Assembly (NCBI GenBank): GCA_964346725.1
Contig: CAYFVM010000013.1
Location: 1-47,162, forward strand
Direction of reading: 5' to 3'
From: UBA1715 sp964346725
GTDB taxonomy: Bacteria > Bacteroidota > Bacteroidia > Bacteroidales > UBA1715
DNA length: 47,162 bases
The notes beneath the pieces were generated by a model. That model saw nothing but the letters and a program-made list of their open reading frames with translations. It made no database searches and was not told the origin of the DNA. Position numbers and translations under genes: made by a program. Positions 45,663 to 47,162 of the stretch are shown here, piece after piece (the first letter of the stretch is position 1; each line of letters opens with the position of its first letter).

Positions 45663-46178
45663 ATGATTCAATATATCTCCGACTCAGCCCATTATTCCAC
45701 GGTGCTTGCGCAATGCGCAAAGACTACGCATAGTTTATGGATTGGCACTGCCGACATTAAAGACTTATATGTGAAAGTTGGTTCTCAACAAATTCCCTTT
45801 CTTGGCATTATTGCGGAGCTTCTAAAGCGTGGCGTTGAAGTACGTTTGATTCACGCTAAAGAACCCGGTCCTAACTTCCGTGAAGATTTTGACCGCTATC
45901 CCATTCTTGCAAACAAACTCCAACGGCGACTCTGCCCAAGGGTTCACTTCAAACTCATGATTTTTGACGAAAAGCAAGTATATATTGGTTCTGCAAATCT
46001 TACCGGAGCTGGTATCGGTATGAAAGGTGAAAACAATCGTAGCTTCGAAGCTGGCATTCTTACCGATAACCTTGAACTTATTGATGCCTCGGTGGCTCAA
46101 TTCCTCTCCGTATGGAATGGAAATCACTGCAACACATGCCGTAGAAAAGAATTATGTGGAGATCCTATTGTTCGCTAA
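45663..46178 (+). CDS. Single-HKD phospholipase D-like protein
   Basis: A 171-residue protein with one HKD motif: H95, K97 and D102, then G109-S110 and N112 (VHFKLMIFDEK...IGSANLTGAG). A single HKD copy implies a dimer, as in Nuc-type endonucleases. The C-terminus has a cysteine cluster (HCNTCRRKELC) that could bind a metal or iron-sulfur cluster. There is no signal peptide. It could be a nuclease or a phosphodiesterase; I cannot decide between them. It is divergent from the flavodiiron gene and followed by a DEDDh exonuclease with its own promoter. Confidence 0.82.
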   Translation: MIQYISDSAHYSTVLAQCAKTTHSLWIGTADIKDLYVKVGSQQIPFLGIIAELLKRGVEVRLIHAKEPGPNFREDFDRYPILANKLQRRLCPRVHFKLMIFDEKQVYIGSANLTGAGIGMKGENNRSFEAGILTDNLELIDASVAQFLSVWNGNHCNTCRRKELCGDPIVR

Positions 46179-46222
46179 ACATAAAAGTTTTAGCTATGTC
46201 ATTATTTGGCACAACTATCTCC

Positions 46223-46230
46223 TATATTTG
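46223..46230 (+). promoter_or_regulatory. -7 box for the DEDDh exonuclease gene
   Basis: TATATTTG ends 18 nt upstream of the ATG at 46249. Confidence 0.45.
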
Positions 46231-46248
46231 TTTTAAATGTTTTAAAGT

Positions 46249-46740
46249 ATGGACAATTTTGTAGCAATAGATTTTGAGACAGCCAATCACGAACCAAGCA
46301 GTGTGTGTTCCGTTGGTATTGTCGTTGTAAAAAACAGTATCATTACCGACACGTTTTACAGTCTCATTCAACCCGAACCAAACTACTACAGCTATTGGTG
46401 TACGCAAGTACACGGGCTCACAGCAAGCGATACCGATGATGCTCCTCTTTTCCCTGAGATCTGGGAAAAGATTGTTCCCATTATAGAAGACTTACCTTTA
46501 GTTGCTCACAATAGCAGATTTGACGAAGGCTGCCTAAAAGCGGTTTTCCGAACCTATATGATGGACTATCCGCAATATAAATTTCATTGCACCTGCATTG
46601 CCTCACGAAAGAAATTACCAGCTTTGGTAAATCACCAACTACAGACGGTTTCTGCTGCATGCGGTTTTGATCTTACCAACCACCACAACGCAATGGCCGA
46701 TGCAGAGGCTTGCGCCGCTATTGCTTTACAATTATTATAA
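46249..46740 (+). CDS. DEDDh 3'-5' exonuclease (DNA polymerase III epsilon-like)
   Basis: A 163-residue stand-alone exonuclease. The four acidic residues and histidine of the DEDDh site are all present: D8 and E10 (AIDFETA), D92 (VAHNSRFDE), H146 and D151 (HHNAMADAEA). This short form lacks any C-terminal extension, BRCT or nuclease fusion, so it is probably a repair or RNA-trimming exonuclease rather than the replicative proofreading subunit. It is the last protein gene before the 5S rRNA. Confidence 0.92.
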   Translation: MDNFVAIDFETANHEPSSVCSVGIVVVKNSIITDTFYSLIQPEPNYYSYWCTQVHGLTASDTDDAPLFPEIWEKIVPIIEDLPLVAHNSRFDEGCLKAVFRTYMMDYPQYKFHCTCIASRKKLPALVNHQLQTVSAACGFDLTNHHNAMADAEACAAIALQLL

Positions 46741-46843
46741 AAACAAACACTCTGGCTAAAAACCTATTCAACAATTACATCTGGTTGGTTTGTACCACAA
46801 GTACGCACCTCAAAAATAAACAACAGAGTATTGTAGGGACAAT

Positions 46844-46877
46844 AAAAAAGGTTGTATGATTAACTCATACAACCTTT
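46844..46877 (-). terminator. Terminator of the 5S rRNA gene
   Basis: aggttgtatga (46849-46859) pairs with tcatacaacct (46865-46875) around a 5-nt loop, extended by A-T pairs. On the minus strand a T-run follows (plus-strand A-run 46844-46849). Confidence 0.9.
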
Positions 46878-46889
46878 CAAGTAAAAAAA

Positions 46890-46998
<109 letters not shown>

Positions 46999-47074
46999 GT
47001 CTTATATAGTGGTATTGATAGAGGCTAAACCTTACTACCAATGTATATGTCATAGAACTCTCTCAAATGCAGTG

Positions 47075-47082
47075 CAAAGTAA
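47075..47082 (-). promoter_or_regulatory. Possible -7 box upstream of 5S rRNA
   Basis: The minus strand reads TTACTTTG followed by C, one base off TAnnTTTG, about 77 nt before the 5S. It would be needed if this 5S is transcribed on its own. No well-spaced -33 element is seen, so this is weak. Confidence 0.25.
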
Positions 47083-47140
47083 ACACTTTTTTTATAACTA
47101 TCACGCTCAATCACTGAAAATATCTTAGCTGTAAATAGAA

Positions 47141-47162
47141 ATAAAAAAAGGTTGTATGATAT
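47141..47162. repeat. Second copy of the 5S-terminator arm at the window edge
   Basis: The last bases of the window, an A-run then ggttgtatgat, repeat the segment 46841-46860 that forms the left arm of the 5S terminator. The copy is cut off by the window edge. It may be the terminator of another rRNA-type gene further right. Confidence 0.55.

Overview
The window is a 47 kb piece of a low-GC member of the Bacteroidota, most likely order Bacteroidales. The reasons are the ileS-dksA-lspA and uppS-bamA-ompH-ompH gene orders, the many start-proximal TAnnTTTG boxes (the -7 element of the Bacteroidota sigma factor), the near absence of Shine-Dalgarno sequences, a DksA-like protein without zinc cysteines, and a secreted protein with a type IX secretion (T9SS) C-terminal signal. 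Superoxide reductase and a flavodiiron protein point to an anaerobe that meets some oxygen. There is no transposase, integrase, phage gene or CRISPR array. The sequence is a draft: 100 Ns at 32358-32457 mark a scaffold gap that removes the end of one gene and the start of the next.

Layout. 1-296: leader with two inverted repeats. 297-4969: ileS-dksA-lspA. 4970-5433: a gene-free stretch of repeated short words. 5434-9816: radical SAM protein, desulfoferrodoxin, a small outer-membrane protein, Nudix hydrolase, NifX-like protein, NlpC/P60 hydrolase and a HAD phosphatase. 9813-14103: a putative T9SS-exported metallopeptidase, a long RluA-type pseudouridine synthase and a type-B carboxylesterase. 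14225-18502: the envelope cluster uppS-bamA-ompH-ompH. 18670-21102: an AMP-forming ligase with an acyltransferase. 21254-26445 (minus): argS, prfB with its programmed frameshift, recX and a TPR/PD40 protein like PorE. 26622-32357: ilvC, cstA, a HAD phosphatase and a UvrA paralogue cut by the gap. 32458-34797: fba (5' end lost in the gap) and rimO. 34808-38697 (minus): a secreted six-repeat protein, an iron-dependent alcohol dehydrogenase, an acyl-ACP thioesterase and a DUF2130 protein. 38910-46740: an FkbM methyltransferase, purL-ybjQ-small membrane protein-yqaA, a flavodiiron protein, a PLD-like protein and a DEDDh exonuclease. A 5S rRNA gene lies on the minus strand near the right edge.

Most genes are core housekeeping. 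The points most worth a second look are: the GxHH active-site signature of IleRS in place of HxGH, which I recall being linked to mupirocin hyper-resistance; the exported 11-residue-repeat protein at 34808-35161, possibly a member of the 7(1) knotted family; the prfB frameshift site with a strong internal Shine-Dalgarno in a phylum that rarely uses one; the HExxH protein with a T9SS tail, together with a PorE-like protein lacking its OmpA domain; the inverted repeat around the fkbM promoter; and a second copy of the 5S terminator arm at the right edge.
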